Shown here: positions 22,476 through 32,480 of the stretch, in pieces
Numbering within the stretch: the stretch's first letter is position 1
Layout of the letters: each line of letters begins with the position of its first letter
Assembly: GCF_001999945.1 (NCBI RefSeq)
Contig: NZ_CP019650.1
Span: 310,001 to 374,000, forward strand
DNA length: 64,000 nt
Origin: Microbulbifer agarilyticus
Lineage (GTDB): Bacteria > Pseudomonadota > Gammaproteobacteria > Pseudomonadales > Cellvibrionaceae
Reading direction: 5' to 3'
Translations under genes and position numbers: made by a program
The notes under the pieces: generated by a model
Seen by the model: the letters and a program-made list of their open reading frames with translations, nothing else
Told to the model about the DNA's origin: nothing
The model's database searches: none

Positions 22476-23507
22476 TCAGTCATTTTCCAAGCTGTTGCGC
22501 AGGTGCAGGAAGCTGTCCATGCGGCGTTGGCTGATGTCACCGCGTTCGAGCGCTTCCTGAATGGCGCAGCCGGGTTCGCTCTGGTGGCGGCAGTCGCGGA
22601 AGCGGCAGTGGCCGATAAATGGACGAAACTCCACGTAACCTTCCAGCAGCTCTTGTTCGCTCATGTGCCAGATGCCGAACTCTCTAATGCCGGGGGAGTC
22701 TATCAGATCACCACCGGTTGGCAGGTGAAACAGTTCCGCCGCCGTGGTGGTGTGGGTGCCCTTGCCGGTGGCTTCCGACAGCGCGCCGGTGCGGGCATCG
22801 GCGCTGGGAAGCAGGCCGTTGATCAGTGAGGATTTACCGACGCCGGATTGACCAACGAACACGCTGGTGCCCTCGGCCAGTGTTTCCAGTAGTTTGTCGA
22901 GCCCCTCGCCAGTCTTGGTCGAGAGTTTGAGTACCGGGTAGCCCAGGCCGGGATAAGGGTGGAGCAGGTTTTCCAGGTGTTCCCGGTTGCTGTCGTCGAT
23001 TAGGTCAATCTTGTTGAGCAGTAACAGGGGCTGAATGCCAGTGGTCTCGGCTGCTACCAGATAGCGATCGATGGCGTTGGCGAAAGGTTCCGGGTAGGGC
23101 GCGATGACGATCAGGATGCGGTCGATATTGGCGGCGACGGTTTTCATGTCGCCGTAGCGGTCCGGGCGCTGCAATTCCGCATGGCGCGGCAGGCGCGCAC
23201 CGACCACGCCGAGGCCGCCGGTGGCATCGCCGGTGGCCGGGTTCCAGGCAACCTTGTCTCCGGTGACGAGAGTGTCGATATTGGCGCGCACATGGCAGCG
23301 CTGTCGCAACTGGCTATCGGTTTCGCTCTCCACCAGTACCTGCGAGCCATAGTTGGCAATAACCATTCCGGTCTGTTCTGCGCCCAGGTCACCTTCTTCC
23401 GCCGCCTGGTCCAGGTTTTCCTCGCGTTTGCGCGCGCGCGCCTCCCGCTCCTGCTGGATCTTGGCGATGCGCCACTGCTGGCGACGGTTGAGTTTGCGTT
23501 TGCTCAT
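22476..23507 (-). CDS. rsgA: Small ribosomal subunit biogenesis GTPase RsgA
   Basis: 343 residues from the ATG at 23507 (MSKRKLNRRQQWRI); the open frame extends further upstream but this start matches the family. RsgA is a circularly permuted GTPase that checks late 30S subunit maturation. Order seen: a basic N-terminal tail, an OB-fold, then G4 LLLLNKIDLID, G1 VGQSGVGKSSLIN and G3 LIDSPGIREFG, in the permuted order. The C-terminal zinc-binding region is GHCRFRDCRHQSEPGC. Divergent from orn, the same arrangement as in E. coli. Confidence 0.96.
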   Translation of the reverse strand: MSKRKLNRRQQWRIAKIQQEREARARKREENLDQAAEEGDLGAEQTGMVIANYGSQVLVESETDSQLRQRCHVRANIDTLVTGDKVAWNPATGDATGGLGVVGARLPRHAELQRPDRYGDMKTVAANIDRILIVIAPYPEPFANAIDRYLVAAETTGIQPLLLLNKIDLIDDSNREHLENLLHPYPGLGYPVLKLSTKTGEGLDKLLETLAEGTSVFVGQSGVGKSSLINGLLPSADARTGALSEATGKGTHTTTAAELFHLPTGGDLIDSPGIREFGIWHMSEQELLEGYVEFRPFIGHCRFRDCRHQSEPGCAIQEALERGDISQRRMDSFLHLRNSLEND

Positions 23508-23631
23508 GAGGGCTCGGGTTGTGGAAAGCGGCGGATTATAACTTGCATCGCTAGGTGGTTGCGGTACCTTCCTCGCTATCGTCCAATTTAATGGCAACTG
23601 GCCGCGGGACGCGGCAGTTAAGGAGACTATT

Positions 23632-24174
23632 GTGGATCAGAATAATCTGATCTGGATCGATCTGGAAATGACTGGCCTGGATCCGGAGAAAGAGCGCATC
23701 ATCGAAATCGCCACTGTGGTGACGGATTCGCGCCTGAACGTGCTGGCGGAAGGGCCGGTCATGGCGATTCACCAGAGCGATGCGCTGCTGGATGCCATGG
23801 ACGACTGGAACACCGAGCAGCACGGTGGTTCCGGGCTGGTAGCCCGGGTCAAGGACTCCAGTATCAGTGAGCATCAGGCGGAGCGGGAAACCATTGAGTT
23901 TCTCCGCCACTGGGTGCCAGAGGGCGCTTCACCCATGTGCGGCAACTCGATCGGCCAGGATCGCCGCTTTCTAGTGAAGTATATGCCGCTGCTGGAGCAG
24001 TACTTTCACTACCGGAATCTGGATGTAAGCTCAGTGAAGGAGCTGGCGCGACGCTGGCGCCCGGATGTGTTGGATGGGGTAAAGAAGACCTCGTCGCACC
24101 TGGCCATGGACGATATCCACGACTCCATTAACGAGTTGAAGCACTATCGCGCGCACTTTTTTCGCATGAGCTGA
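23632..24174 (+). CDS. orn: Oligoribonuclease
   Basis: 180 residues from a GTG preceded by AAGGAG. A DEDDh 3'-5' exonuclease that degrades 2-5-mer RNAs, in particular the pGpG left by c-di-GMP breakdown; essential in many gammaproteobacteria. The acidic residues lie in [11 protein letters not shown] (ExoI, residues 7-17), in [11 protein letters not shown] (ExoII, near residue 105) and in [18 protein letters not shown] (ExoIII, with the DEDDh His and Asp). Divergent from rsgA across 124 bases; its stop is only 16 bases from the end of the convergent queG. Confidence 0.96.
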   Translation: MDQNNLIWIDLEMTGLDPEKERIIEIATVVTDSRLNVLAEGPVMAIHQSDALLDAMDDWNTEQHGGSGLVARVKDSSISEHQAERETIEFLRHWVPEGASPMCGNSIGQDRRFLVKYMPLLEQYFHYRNLDVSSVKELARRWRPDVLDGVKKTSSHLAMDDIHDSINELKHYRAHFFRMS

Positions 24175-24190
24175 AGCGAGCAGGCCAAAT

Positions 24191-25303
24191 TTAGCTGCGT
24201 TTAATTTTGCGCTTCCTGCGCCGCCCACTGCGCAAACGCGCTAGCGCCCACTGGATGTGCTCGGCCACCAGCGGTGTTGCTGAGTCGAGTTGCTCTTCAA
24301 GCGCGGTGATAACTTCCGCGGTGGCGTCGGCATTTCCCAGCGCTACCGCCAGGTTGCGCTGCCAGCGCTCAAACCCGATGCGGCGAATAGCCGATCCCTC
24401 GGTCTTTTTCAGGAATTCTTGCTCCGTCCAGCGAAACAAGTCTGTCAGTTCACCGCTGTCGAGGCCGTGGCGCGGGTGAAAGTCCTGTTCCGCGGTGGGT
24501 TTGGCGAACTTGTTCCAGGGGCAGATGATCTGGCAATCGTCGCAACCAAATACCCGGTTGCCCATGGGTTCACGCAGTTCCTCGGGGATCGGACCTTTGT
24601 TTTCAATCGTGAGATAGGAAATGCAGCGGCGAGCGTCCAAGGTATAGGCATCGATAAACGCATCGGTGGGGCACACCTTGAGACAGGCGGTGCATTCTCC
24701 GCACCGATTGGGCTCGTCACTGACATCAATGGGTAGAGGTAGGTTGGTGTAGATCTCACCCAGAAAAAACCAGCTGCCGGCCTGGCTGTTGATCACCATA
24801 CAGTTCTTGCCGATCCAGCCGAGCCCAGCTTTTTCCGCCAGTGCCCGCTCCATCACCGGCGCGCTGTCGGTAAAAGCGCGGCCCTGGGCAGGGATACCGC
24901 GCTCCTCACAATACCGGTCGATCTGCTGCGCCAGTTGCGCCAGTCGTTTGCGGATTAACTTGTGGTAATCGCGGCCGTTGGCGTAGCGGGAAACATAGGC
25001 CTTGCCGGGGTCTTTCAGCACCTGCACCGGCTGGGTATCCGGGGGCAAGTAGTCCAGGCGCACGCTGATCACCCGCAGGGTGCCTTCTTCGAGCAAGTCC
25101 GGTCGCCAGCGTTTGTCGCCATGAGCGCCCATCCACTCCATATCACCGTTATAGCCGGCATCTAGCCAGTGCTGCAGGCGCTCGCCGTGTTTTTCCAGCT
25201 GGCAATCGGTAATCCCCACCTGCTGGAAGCCCAGCTCCCGCCCCCACACGCGAATCTGTGTGGCGAGTTCTGCCATGGTCTGAGGGTCGGGGGTATTGCT
25301 CAT
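24191..25303 (-). CDS. queG: Epoxyqueuosine reductase
   Basis: 370 residues from ATG 25303 (MSNTPDPQTMAEL); a GTG eight codons upstream is possible. QueG is a cobalamin- and iron-sulfur-dependent enzyme that carries out the last step of queuosine formation in tRNA, reducing epoxyqueuosine. Two ferredoxin-like cysteine clusters are plain: CGECTACLKVCPTDAF (about residues 200-215) and CDDCQIICPWNKFA (about 257-270). The cobalamin-binding N-terminal half includes MEWMGAHGDKRW and YTNLPLP. C-terminal HEAT-like repeats end in a very basic tail (LRSGRRRKRKIKRS). Divergent from nnr, as in E. coli (yjeS, yjeF). Confidence 0.94.
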   Translation of the reverse strand: MSNTPDPQTMAELATQIRVWGRELGFQQVGITDCQLEKHGERLQHWLDAGYNGDMEWMGAHGDKRWRPDLLEEGTLRVISVRLDYLPPDTQPVQVLKDPGKAYVSRYANGRDYHKLIRKRLAQLAQQIDRYCEERGIPAQGRAFTDSAPVMERALAEKAGLGWIGKNCMVINSQAGSWFFLGEIYTNLPLPIDVSDEPNRCGECTACLKVCPTDAFIDAYTLDARRCISYLTIENKGPIPEELREPMGNRVFGCDDCQIICPWNKFAKPTAEQDFHPRHGLDSGELTDLFRWTEQEFLKKTEGSAIRRIGFERWQRNLAVALGNADATAEVITALEEQLDSATPLVAEHIQWALARLRSGRRRKRKIKRS

Positions 25304-25360
25304 TCGTCGGTATAGGGAAATTGGCACTGGCCGCGTGCGGCGGTTAGCTGGTTGAGGCGG

Positions 25361-25366
25361 TATAAT
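25361..25366 (+). promoter_or_regulatory. TATAAT element upstream of nnr
   Basis: A perfect TATAAT in the queG-nnr divergent gap. No good -35 box stands 16-18 bases upstream, so only the -10 match supports it. Confidence 0.3.
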
Positions 25367-25423
25367 TGCCGGTATTTTGCCACAGTTTAAAAATTGACCA
25401 CAGCAGGAATGCAGTACTCGCTT

Positions 25424-26947
25424 ATGTCGGACACCATGGAACGTCAGAATTTAGCCCCAATCCCCGCTGCTGAGCCGCAAAGTCTCTACAGCGCTGCAGC
25501 CGTGCGCCAGCTCGACCAACTGGTGATTAACCAGCAGAAAATCCCCGGGCTCGCGCTAATGAAGCGCGCCGGGCGTGCGGCATTTGACTGTCTGCGTTCT
25601 CGCTGGCCAGAGGTAAACGCAATTCAGGTTTTCTGTGGTGGTGGCAACAATGGCGGTGATGGCTATGTGATTGCCGGCCTTGCCGCCCAGCGCCAGATCC
25701 CGGTGACGGTATTCGTGGGGGTGCCGGTCGAGAAGCTGAAGGGAGAAGCCCTGGAGGCATACGGCTTTGCCGAGCGCGAGGGTGCCACGCTGGTGTCTAC
25801 CATTGACGCCATGCCGGCGGCGGGTAAAAACACTGTACTGGTGGATGCCTTGCTGGGTACCGGATTCAGTGGCGCACTGCGCAGTCCAGTGGACGCAGCG
25901 GTGGCGCATATCAATGGCGCGGGTGTTCCGGTATTGGCGGTAGACCTGCCATCGGGGCTGAATGCCGATAGTGGGTTTGCCGAGCAGGCTGTCTCTGCGG
26001 ATGTGACGGTGACGTTTATCGGGCGCAAAGCGGGGTTGTTTCTGGGGTGTGGACCAGCGCTTACCGGTGACGTCGTGTTTGATGACCTGGGTGCGGCTGC
26101 CGAGATTTATCCACAGGTGCAGGGCATGTTGCTGCGCCATACTGCAGAGACCCTTGCGCGACTGCCAGCCCGCACGGCAGACAGTTACAAGAATCAATTC
26201 GGTCATGTGATGATCGTCGGCGGTGACCACGGGTTTGGTGGTGCTGCCATGATGGCTGCAGAGGCCGCGGCGCGCACCGGTAGTGGTCTGATCTCTCTCG
26301 CCACCCGCCCGGAGCATGTGGTGGCATCGCTGACCCGGCGCCCGGAAGTGATGGCGCACCCGGTGGTTTCCGGGCAGGAGCTGGAGCCCTTGCTGGAGGT
26401 GCCCAGTGTTATCGCGGTGGGGCCGGGGCTCGGCCGGTCGCCGTGGAGTGAACAATTACTGGCCCGCGCGGGCCGCGCACAAGCGGCGCTGGTGCTCGAC
26501 GCGGATGCGCTGAACATTTTGGCCGGTGGGCGAGTTCTCGCCGGTATCAAGCGCGATGACTGGGTGCTGACGCCCCACATTGGGGAGGCGGCGCGCCTGT
26601 TGCAGATTTCCAACGCGGAGGTGACCGCAGACCCGCTAGCCGCGGCGCGCGCGATTCAGGAAAAATTCAGTGGCGTGGTGATATTAAAGGGCGCAGGTAC
26701 CGTGATTGCACATCGCGACGGTACCGATGTGATCAATACCGGTAACCCGGGTATGGCCTCTGGAGGCATGGGTGACCTGCTGACCGGGGTAATCGCATCC
26801 CTTATCGGGCAGGGTATGACGCTGCCGGCGGCGGCTCGGCTCGGGGTGTGGCTGCACGGTGAAGCGGGTAATTGCGCGGCCGCCGATGGCCAGCGCGGCC
26901 TGTTGGCTACGGACTTGTTGCCGCATATTCGCGCGCTTGTGGACTGA
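25424..26947 (+). CDS. nnr: Bifunctional NAD(P)HX epimerase / ADP-dependent NAD(P)HX dehydratase
   Basis: A fused YjeF protein that repairs hydrated NADH and NADPH. The N-terminal epimerase (NnrE) half has CGGGNNGGDGYVIAGLAA and the Asp in LVDALLGTGFSG and VLAVDLPSGLNADSG. The C-terminal dehydratase (NnrD) half has VIVGGDHGFGGAAMMA, LTPHIGEAARLL and the nucleotide loop NTGNPGMASGGMGDLL. About 507 residues from ATG 25424; other in-frame starts exist at 25394 (TTG), 25409 and 25436 and none has a convincing ribosome site, so the exact start is open. First gene of the nnr-tsaE-amiB-mutL-miaA run. Confidence 0.94.
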   Translation: MSDTMERQNLAPIPAAEPQSLYSAAAVRQLDQLVINQQKIPGLALMKRAGRAAFDCLRSRWPEVNAIQVFCGGGNNGGDGYVIAGLAAQRQIPVTVFVGVPVEKLKGEALEAYGFAEREGATLVSTIDAMPAAGKNTVLVDALLGTGFSGALRSPVDAAVAHINGAGVPVLAVDLPSGLNADSGFAEQAVSADVTVTFIGRKAGLFLGCGPALTGDVVFDDLGAAAEIYPQVQGMLLRHTAETLARLPARTADSYKNQFGHVMIVGGDHGFGGAAMMAAEAAARTGSGLISLATRPEHVVASLTRRPEVMAHPVVSGQELEPLLEVPSVIAVGPGLGRSPWSEQLLARAGRAQAALVLDADALNILAGGRVLAGIKRDDWVLTPHIGEAARLLQISNAEVTADPLAAARAIQEKFSGVVILKGAGTVIAHRDGTDVINTGNPGMASGGMGDLLTGVIASLIGQGMTLPAAARLGVWLHGEAGNCAAADGQRGLLATDLLPHIRALVD

Positions 26948-26982
26948 AGCCCGGGTTGAAGAGTCAGTAGGGGCTAGTAATC

Positions 26983-27480
26983 TTGGACGGTAAGGCTGTG
27001 GAAAAAATACTGTATTTGCCTGATGAGCCTGCCACCGTGGCGGCGGGTGAGGCGCTCGGCGAGGCGTGCCGGGTTTCTGGCATGGCCACGGGCCTGGTGT
27101 TTTTTCTGGGCGGCCAGTTGGGTGCTGGCAAAACCACATTTAGTCGCGGTGTGTTGCGTGCATTTGGGCATCGTGGTGCAGTAAAAAGTCCCACATACAC
27201 TCTGGTGGAACCCTATGAGTTTTCCTCTGAACGGGTATACCACTTCGACCTGTATCGTCTCGGCGATGCGGAGGAATTGGAGTATATGGGGGTGCGGGAT
27301 TATTTTGGCCCCGGTAGCCTGAGTCTGGTGGAATGGTCCGAGCGTGGTGCTGGCATTTTGCCGACTCCGGACCTGCAAATCGAATTGCAACTGCAGGGAG
27401 AAGGGCGCAGTCTAAAATTAACCGCAGTCAGTGACGCCGGTACCGAGGTGCTAGGCAGGGCGCTTTTTGACCCAGGCTGA
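26983..27480 (+). CDS. tsaE: tRNA threonylcarbamoyladenosine biosynthesis protein TsaE
   Basis: 165 residues. A small P-loop ATPase that drives the TsaB-TsaD-TsaE complex in making the t6A modification at position 37 of ANN-decoding tRNAs. Walker A is GQLGAGKTTFSRG (about residues 45-57); SPTYTLVEPYE and FDLYRLGDAEELEYMG are the family signatures. I use the TTG at 26983, which has AGGGG nine bases upstream; a GTG at 26998 is the alternative. Sits 35 bases after nnr and before amiB, as in E. coli (yjeE). Confidence 0.94.
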   Translation: MDGKAVEKILYLPDEPATVAAGEALGEACRVSGMATGLVFFLGGQLGAGKTTFSRGVLRAFGHRGAVKSPTYTLVEPYEFSSERVYHFDLYRLGDAEELEYMGVRDYFGPGSLSLVEWSERGAGILPTPDLQIELQLQGEGRSLKLTAVSDAGTEVLGRALFDPG

Positions 27481-27533
27481 TTCGGCTTGCAGGGTACAGT
27501 TCGAGCACGCGGACGATAAACAGGGCAATAATA

Positions 27534-28865
27534 ATGATTGGAGCAGGGTTGCCGGTGCGATTTCTAACGAGCGTTGTTTTTTTTCTCGCAACACTGGTTG
27601 CGTTACCCGTATCCAGTGCGGATGTGGAGGGGGTGCGCTTGTGGCGCGCGCCGGACCACACGCGTCTGGTGTTCGATCTCGATGGCCCGGCCGAACACAA
27701 GCTGTTTACCCTGAAGAATCCTGACCGTGTGGTGATCGATGTAAGCGGGGCCAAACTTACCGCGGCAATCGACAACCTGCCGCTGGCCGATACCCCCATT
27801 GCCGGCGTGCGTCATGCGACCCAGAACCAGCGGGATTTGCGCGTGGTGTTGGACCTCAAGCAGCCGGTTAATCCGCGCAGTTTCGCCCTGCGCCGTCACG
27901 AACAGCTGCCCGATCGCCTGGTGATCGATTTGCACGACCGCGGCAAGGTCGAAGAAAAAACTATCCAGCAGGTGCAGGTCAGCGGTCAGAAAGACATTGT
28001 CATCGCCATCGATGCAGGTCACGGTGGTGAAGACCCCGGTGCGCTCGGTCCGGGCGGGCTGCGGGAAAAAGATGTGGTACTGGCAATTTCCCGCTACCTG
28101 AAAAAATCCCTGGATAAAAAACGCGGCTTCTCCGCAAAACTCGTGCGTACCGGTGATTACTATATTCCCCTGCGTGACCGGGTGAAGAAGGGGCGCCAGA
28201 TGCGTGCAGACCTATTTGTGTCCATTCACGCCGATGCCTTTACCCGTAAGGACGCCCGCGGTGCGGGGGTTTACGCGGTGTCCTCTCGCGGTGCCACCAG
28301 TGAAACCGCGCGCTTTCTCGCGCAGCGGGAGAATGAGGCGGATTTGATTGGCGGTGCCGGTGATCTCAGTCTCAGCGATAAGGACGACACCCTGGCCGGG
28401 GTGTTACTGGATCTGGCGATGACCGCCACCATGAATGCCAGCCTGGATATCGGCAGTAGTGTGCTGAGCTCACTCGGTAGCTTTACCCATTTGCACAAGA
28501 AAAAGGTCGAACAGGCCAACTTCTCGGTACTGCGCAATCCGGATGTGCCCTCGATTCTGGTGGAGACCGGGTTTATTACGAATCCTGGTGAGGCGCGCCG
28601 TTTGCGTGACCCATCGTTCCAGAAGCGAATGGCAGAAAAGCTCAGCGAAGGTATAGTGGCCCACTTCCGATCCCGTCCGCCTGCGGGTACCTGGCTTGCG
28701 GCAAATGCCAGCCGCATTGATCGCAAGCACACCATTAGCCGGGGAGATACCCTGTCGGCGATCGCTGCGCGCTACAACATTTCCGTGGCCGCCCTGAAAA
28801 AGGCGAATGGAATGCGCAACTCCATGATTCGGGTGGGGCAGACACTGACGATCCCCTCCGGCTGA
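27534..28865 (+). CDS. amiB: N-acetylmuramoyl-L-alanine amidase (AmiB type, AMIN-Amidase_3-LysM)
   Basis: 443 residues. A periplasmic zinc amidase that splits septal peptidoglycan so daughter cells can separate. A signal peptide (to about residue 29, PVSSA) is followed by an AMIN domain (about 31-125, localising the protein to the septum), the Amidase_3 domain (about 150-375) and a C-terminal LysM repeat (HTISRGDTLSAIAARYN to the end). The zinc ligands are in AIDAGHGGEDPGA, GLREKDVVLAI and FVSIHADAF, with the catalytic Glu in ILVETGFITN. EnvC/NlpD-type activators are expected partners. A stem (28874-28900) follows. Confidence 0.95.
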   Translation: MIGAGLPVRFLTSVVFFLATLVALPVSSADVEGVRLWRAPDHTRLVFDLDGPAEHKLFTLKNPDRVVIDVSGAKLTAAIDNLPLADTPIAGVRHATQNQRDLRVVLDLKQPVNPRSFALRRHEQLPDRLVIDLHDRGKVEEKTIQQVQVSGQKDIVIAIDAGHGGEDPGALGPGGLREKDVVLAISRYLKKSLDKKRGFSAKLVRTGDYYIPLRDRVKKGRQMRADLFVSIHADAFTRKDARGAGVYAVSSRGATSETARFLAQRENEADLIGGAGDLSLSDKDDTLAGVLLDLAMTATMNASLDIGSSVLSSLGSFTHLHKKKVEQANFSVLRNPDVPSILVETGFITNPGEARRLRDPSFQKRMAEKLSEGIVAHFRSRPPAGTWLAANASRIDRKHTISRGDTLSAIAARYNISVAALKKANGMRNSMIRVGQTLTIPSG

Positions 28866-28873
28866 ATTGTAAA

Positions 28874-28900
28874 GCCCGAAGCGCTCCGGTTGCTTCGGGC
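28874..28900. repeat. Nine-base-pair hairpin between amiB and mutL
   Basis: GCCCGAAGC and GCTTCGGGC around a nine-base loop. No T-run follows, so it is probably a weak or Rho-aided stop or an RNA stabiliser. A second short GC stem (CCCCC-GAGT-GGGGG) follows at about 28918-28931, before the mutL start. Confidence 0.6.
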
Positions 28901-28963
28901 CCGCCCCGATATTAGGGCCCCCGAGTGGGGGCGGCACAGACTACACACAGCTTTAAAACCTCC

Positions 28964-30868
28964 ATGCCAGAAAATATCCAACTACTCTCCCCCAGACTTG
29001 CCAACCAGATCGCCGCCGGTGAGGTGGTCGAGCGCCCGGCTTCCGTGATCAAAGAGTTGTTGGAAAACAGTCTCGATGCCGGCGCTACCCGACTGGAAAT
29101 CGATCTGGATGCGGGGGGCGTGAAGCGCATTATGGTGCGCGACAATGGCAAGGGGATCGAGAAAGAAGATCTGCATTTGGCGTTGGCCCGTCACGCCACC
29201 TCGAAAATCCACGCGCTGGAAGACCTGGAAGCGGTGGCCACGCTCGGTTTTCGCGGCGAAGCGCTTGCCAGTATTTCCTCCGTTGCCCGCCTGACCATGA
29301 CCAGTAGCCGCAATGAATCCGGCAAGGGCTGGGTGGTGACCGCGGAAGGGCGGGAAATGGAAACCCAGCTGGCACCGGCGGCACATCCGCGTGGCACCAC
29401 CGTCGAAGTGCGGGACCTGTTTTTTAATACGCCGGCGCGGCGAAAGTTTTTGCGCACGGAAAAAACCGAATTTAACCGCGTCGATGAAACCATCAAGCGC
29501 CTCGCACTCGCCCGTTTCGATGTCTCTTTCAGTCTGCGTCACAACGGCAAGGGTGTGCACAACCTTCGCGGCGGCACCTCAAGGGCGGAGATGGAACGGC
29601 GGGTGGCACAGTTGTGCGGCCCGGCGTTTATGCAAAATGCCCTGCATATCGAAATGGAGCGTAGTGGCCTGCGCCTGTGGGGGTGGGTGGCGGAGCCCGC
29701 GTTTTCGCGTTCCCAGGCCGACCTGCAGTTTTTCTATGTGAATGGCCGTGCTATTCGCGACCGAGTAGTGAGCCACGCGGTGCGCCGGGCCTTTGCCGAC
29801 GTGCTGTACCACGGCCGCCACCCCGCGTTTGTGCTGTACCTCGAGTTGGACCCTGCGGCGGTGGACGTCAACGTGCACCCCACCAAGCACGAAGTGCGCT
29901 TCCGCGACAGCCGCCTGGTGCACGACTTCCTCTTTGGCTCTTTGCATCGCGCACTGGCAGATGTGCGCCCGGGAGCGCGAGAAGAGGATGATGAATCGCA
30001 ATCCCCTGCACCTCAGGTTTCCGGTGTTGCTGCCGGCGAGTTTTCCGGTCAGGAGCGCATGCCGCTGTCTTCCGCACCGGCACAAGCGAGAACTCCCGCA
30101 TTTGGCGCTATGGGTGGCGCCGGTAGTCAGCCATCAGCCGACAGAATTCAGCAGCAAATGCACAGCTACGGCGAGCTGCACAAGCCGCTGGATACTGGTG
30201 TGCAGGAAGCGCCGGCCGTAACGGCAGGCCCGGCATCGACCGCCGCCTGGTCGCAGCAAGTACCCGCCGAGGCCGAAGCTGAGACTCCGCCCCTCGGCTT
30301 TGCCATCGCCCAGCTCCACGGGATCTATATTTTGTCGCAGAATGAGCACGGTATGGTGGTGGTGGACATGCATGCGGCACACGAGCGTATCGTGTACGAA
30401 CAAATGAAGACCGCCCATGCCGCCGGCGGTATTCAGGCCCAGCCCCTGCTGGTGCCGGTGAGCCTGGCAGTGAGCGAGCGCGAGGCAGACTGTTTTGAAG
30501 AGCGTGAGGAAGTATTCACTTCGCTCGGCTTTGTTTTGCAGCGCGCGGGGCCGGAAACGTTGATGGTGCGGCAGGTGCCCACCATGTTACACAGTGCCCC
30601 GGTAGAGCAGCTGGTGCGCGATGTGCTGAGCGATCTGCTGGCCGAGGGCAGCAGTGATCGCATTGGCAATCAGATTAACGAAATCCTCTCCACCATGGCC
30701 TGTCACGGTTCCGTGCGCGCCAATCGCAAGTTAACCATTCCCGAAATGAATGGCCTGTTGCGGGACATGGAACGCACCGAGCGCAGCGGCCAGTGTAATC
30801 ACGGGAGGCCTACATGGACTCAAGTAAAACTCTCGGACATGGATAAATGGTTTATGCGAGGTCAGTAA
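28964..30868 (+). CDS. mutL: DNA mismatch repair protein MutL (endonuclease type)
   Basis: 634 residues from ATG 28964 ([20 protein letters not shown]); the frame runs 13 codons further upstream without family similarity. The N-terminal GHKL ATPase has [20 protein letters not shown] and the lid [14 protein letters not shown] long, low-complexity linker (about residues 340-450) leads to the C-terminal dimer domain. That domain carries [18 protein letters not shown], which fits the DQHA(X)2E(X)4E metal-binding endonuclease motif with Met for Gln, and a late [10 protein letters not shown]. This motif marks MutL proteins that nick DNA themselves, as opposed to the E. coli type that relies on MutH. 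It coordinates repair with MutS. Confidence 0.95.
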   Translation: MPENIQLLSPRLANQIAAGEVVERPASVIKELLENSLDAGATRLEIDLDAGGVKRIMVRDNGKGIEKEDLHLALARHATSKIHALEDLEAVATLGFRGEALASISSVARLTMTSSRNESGKGWVVTAEGREMETQLAPAAHPRGTTVEVRDLFFNTPARRKFLRTEKTEFNRVDETIKRLALARFDVSFSLRHNGKGVHNLRGGTSRAEMERRVAQLCGPAFMQNALHIEMERSGLRLWGWVAEPAFSRSQADLQFFYVNGRAIRDRVVSHAVRRAFADVLYHGRHPAFVLYLELDPAAVDVNVHPTKHEVRFRDSRLVHDFLFGSLHRALADVRPGAREEDDESQSPAPQVSGVAAGEFSGQERMPLSSAPAQARTPAFGAMGGAGSQPSADRIQQQMHSYGELHKPLDTGVQEAPAVTAGPASTAAWSQQVPAEAEAETPPLGFAIAQLHGIYILSQNEHGMVVVDMHAAHERIVYEQMKTAHAAGGIQAQPLLVPVSLAVSEREADCFEEREEVFTSLGFVLQRAGPETLMVRQVPTMLHSAPVEQLVRDVLSDLLAEGSSDRIGNQINEILSTMACHGSVRANRKLTIPEMNGLLRDMERTERSGQCNHGRPTWTQVKLSDMDKWFMRGQ

Positions 30869-30869
30869 G

Positions 30870-31835
30870 TTGAACACTTCGGCTGAAGGCCGTCCTCGCG
30901 TCATTTTCCTGATGGGCCCCACGGCTTCGGGTAAAACCGATCTGGCCATGGAGATCAGTGATCGCCTGCCGGTGGAATTGATCAGCGTAGACTCTGCGCT
31001 GGTCTATCGCGGCCTGGATATCGGCTCTGCCAAGCCCACGCCGGAGGAGTTGGCGCGCTACCCGCATCGACTGATCGATATCTGCGATCCGGCCGAGAGC
31101 TATTCCGTTGGGCGTTTTCGCAGCGATGCGCTGGCAGCGATGGAAGAGATCAGCGGGCGCGGCAAGATTCCGCTGTTGGTTGGCGGAACCATGCTCTATT
31201 TCAAGGCTCTATTACAGGGAATGGCAGAGATGCCTGAGGCGGATCCAGAATTCCGCGCTCAGATAGAGGCGCGGGCCGAAAAAGAAGGTTGGCCGGCCCT
31301 GCATCAGGAGCTGCAGAAGATCGATCCGGAGCTGGCGGCAGAGTTGCATCCCAATCACTCGGTGCGCATCGAGCGCGCGCTGGAGGTGTTCCACCTCTCC
31401 GGCAAGACCATGACCCAGTTGCGTGCCGAGCAGGAACGGGAGTCGCCACTGGCGCACTACGCGGTGCAGCAGCTGGCGATCGTGCCCGAAGACCGCAGTA
31501 TTTTGCATCGACGGATTGCCGAGCGTTTTGAGCGGATGCTGCAAAACGGCTTCATTGAAGAGGTGCAGGCGCTGCGTGCGCGCGGTGATTTGCACAAAGA
31601 CCTGCCGGCGATTCGCGCGGTGGGATACCGCCAGGTATGGGAATACCTGGATGGCGATACCGATTACGAACAGATGGTGGCGGCGGGCGTTGCCGCCACC
31701 CGTCAACTGGCCAAGCGCCAGCTCACCTGGCTGCGGCGCTGGCCCGACCTTATTCGAATCGGCGCACAAGAGCCTGGCGGGAAAGTCCGCAAAATCGAGG
31801 AAATGTTGCCAGAGGCCTTGAAATTTCTCGGTTGA
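30870..31835 (+). CDS. miaA: tRNA dimethylallyltransferase
   Basis: 321 residues. Adds dimethylallyl to A37 of tRNAs that read UNN codons. The P-loop [16 protein letters not shown] lies at residues 13-28, and [35 protein letters not shown] and [16 protein letters not shown] are all family signatures. The start is TTG at 30870, one base after the mutL stop; no in-frame ATG precedes the P-loop, and GAGGTCAGTAAG stands just ahead. Close packing suggests translational coupling with mutL. Confidence 0.95.
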   Translation: MNTSAEGRPRVIFLMGPTASGKTDLAMEISDRLPVELISVDSALVYRGLDIGSAKPTPEELARYPHRLIDICDPAESYSVGRFRSDALAAMEEISGRGKIPLLVGGTMLYFKALLQGMAEMPEADPEFRAQIEARAEKEGWPALHQELQKIDPELAAELHPNHSVRIERALEVFHLSGKTMTQLRAEQERESPLAHYAVQQLAIVPEDRSILHRRIAERFERMLQNGFIEEVQALRARGDLHKDLPAIRAVGYRQVWEYLDGDTDYEQMVAAGVAATRQLAKRQLTWLRRWPDLIRIGAQEPGGKVRKIEEMLPEALKFLG

Positions 31836-31889
31836 GCAGCCATAACGTGAGTGGGCCGGTGTGTCCGTCCCAAATCAGTCAGTTATTCA

Positions 31890-31919
31890 CAGAGCCCTGT
31901 CTATTTTTTGGCTCTTTTT
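31890..31919 (+). terminator. Intrinsic terminator between miaA and hfq
   Basis: AGAGCC (31890-31895) pairs with GGCTCT (31909-31914) and is followed by TTTTT. The loop is long (13 bases) and T-rich. It would separate at least part of hfq transcription from the mutL-miaA run. Confidence 0.6.
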
Positions 31920-32016
31920 TATACGCCGCATCACCATGGCCGTTTTTTAGTCCGCGGAATTCGCGGGCGCGATCGTGCGTCATCTGGCGACCTATCTTTT
32001 GGCAAGGAGAACAATG

Positions 32017-32304
32017 ATGTCAAAAGGGCACAGCTTACAAGACCCTTACCTGAACGTTTTGCGTAAAGAGCGTATCCCTGTTTCTATCTATCTGGTAAAC
32101 GGCATTAAATTGCAGGGCCAGATTGAATCTTTCGACCAGTTTGTCGTGCTGTTGAAAAACACCGTTAGCCAGATGGTTTATAAGCACGCGATTTCCACCG
32201 TAGTGCCGTCCCGCGCCGTGCGCGTACCGCTGATGAATCCGGCTGGTCCGGGTGGTGAAGGCGGCGCACCGGAAGGCGGTGAGCGCGATAGCTTCGGCGG
32301 CTAA
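32017..32304 (+). CDS. hfq: RNA chaperone Hfq
   Basis: 95 residues from the second of two adjacent ATG codons (32017), which is seven bases after AAGGAG; the ATG at 32014 would be too close. Hexameric Sm-fold protein that pairs small RNAs with mRNAs. Sm1 is seen in [20 protein letters not shown] and Sm2 in [12 protein letters not shown]; the proximal-face QDPYLNVLR and KH residues are intact. The tail is short and Gly/Glu-rich ([19 protein letters not shown]). It lies between miaA and hflX as in most gammaproteobacteria. Confidence 0.97.
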   Translation: MSKGHSLQDPYLNVLRKERIPVSIYLVNGIKLQGQIESFDQFVVLLKNTVSQMVYKHAISTVVPSRAVRVPLMNPAGPGGEGGAPEGGERDSFGG

Positions 32305-32388
32305 GCCGGAGCGGGTGTCTAAGGTGCTGAGTTAATGCTGGGGTTAACCCGTTTTTGTTCAGCACCGGCCCCAGAAAGTTGTATTCAG

Positions 32389-32409
32389 CGCCCCGGCCCG
32401 TCCGGGGCG
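32389..32409 (+). terminator. GC-rich hairpin after hfq
   Basis: CGCCCCGG, loop CCCGT, CCGGGGCG, then a T-rich but broken tract (TCTGTTGTTC). A second, looser stem GGTGCTGA / TCAGCACC spans 32320-32366. One or both may end hfq transcripts. Confidence 0.5.
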
Positions 32410-32480
32410 TCTGTTGTTCGGCGTCAGTGCATTGAATCAGACAGTGTGCGGCGCAACTATTGAGTTCAAGAGAATAATCC

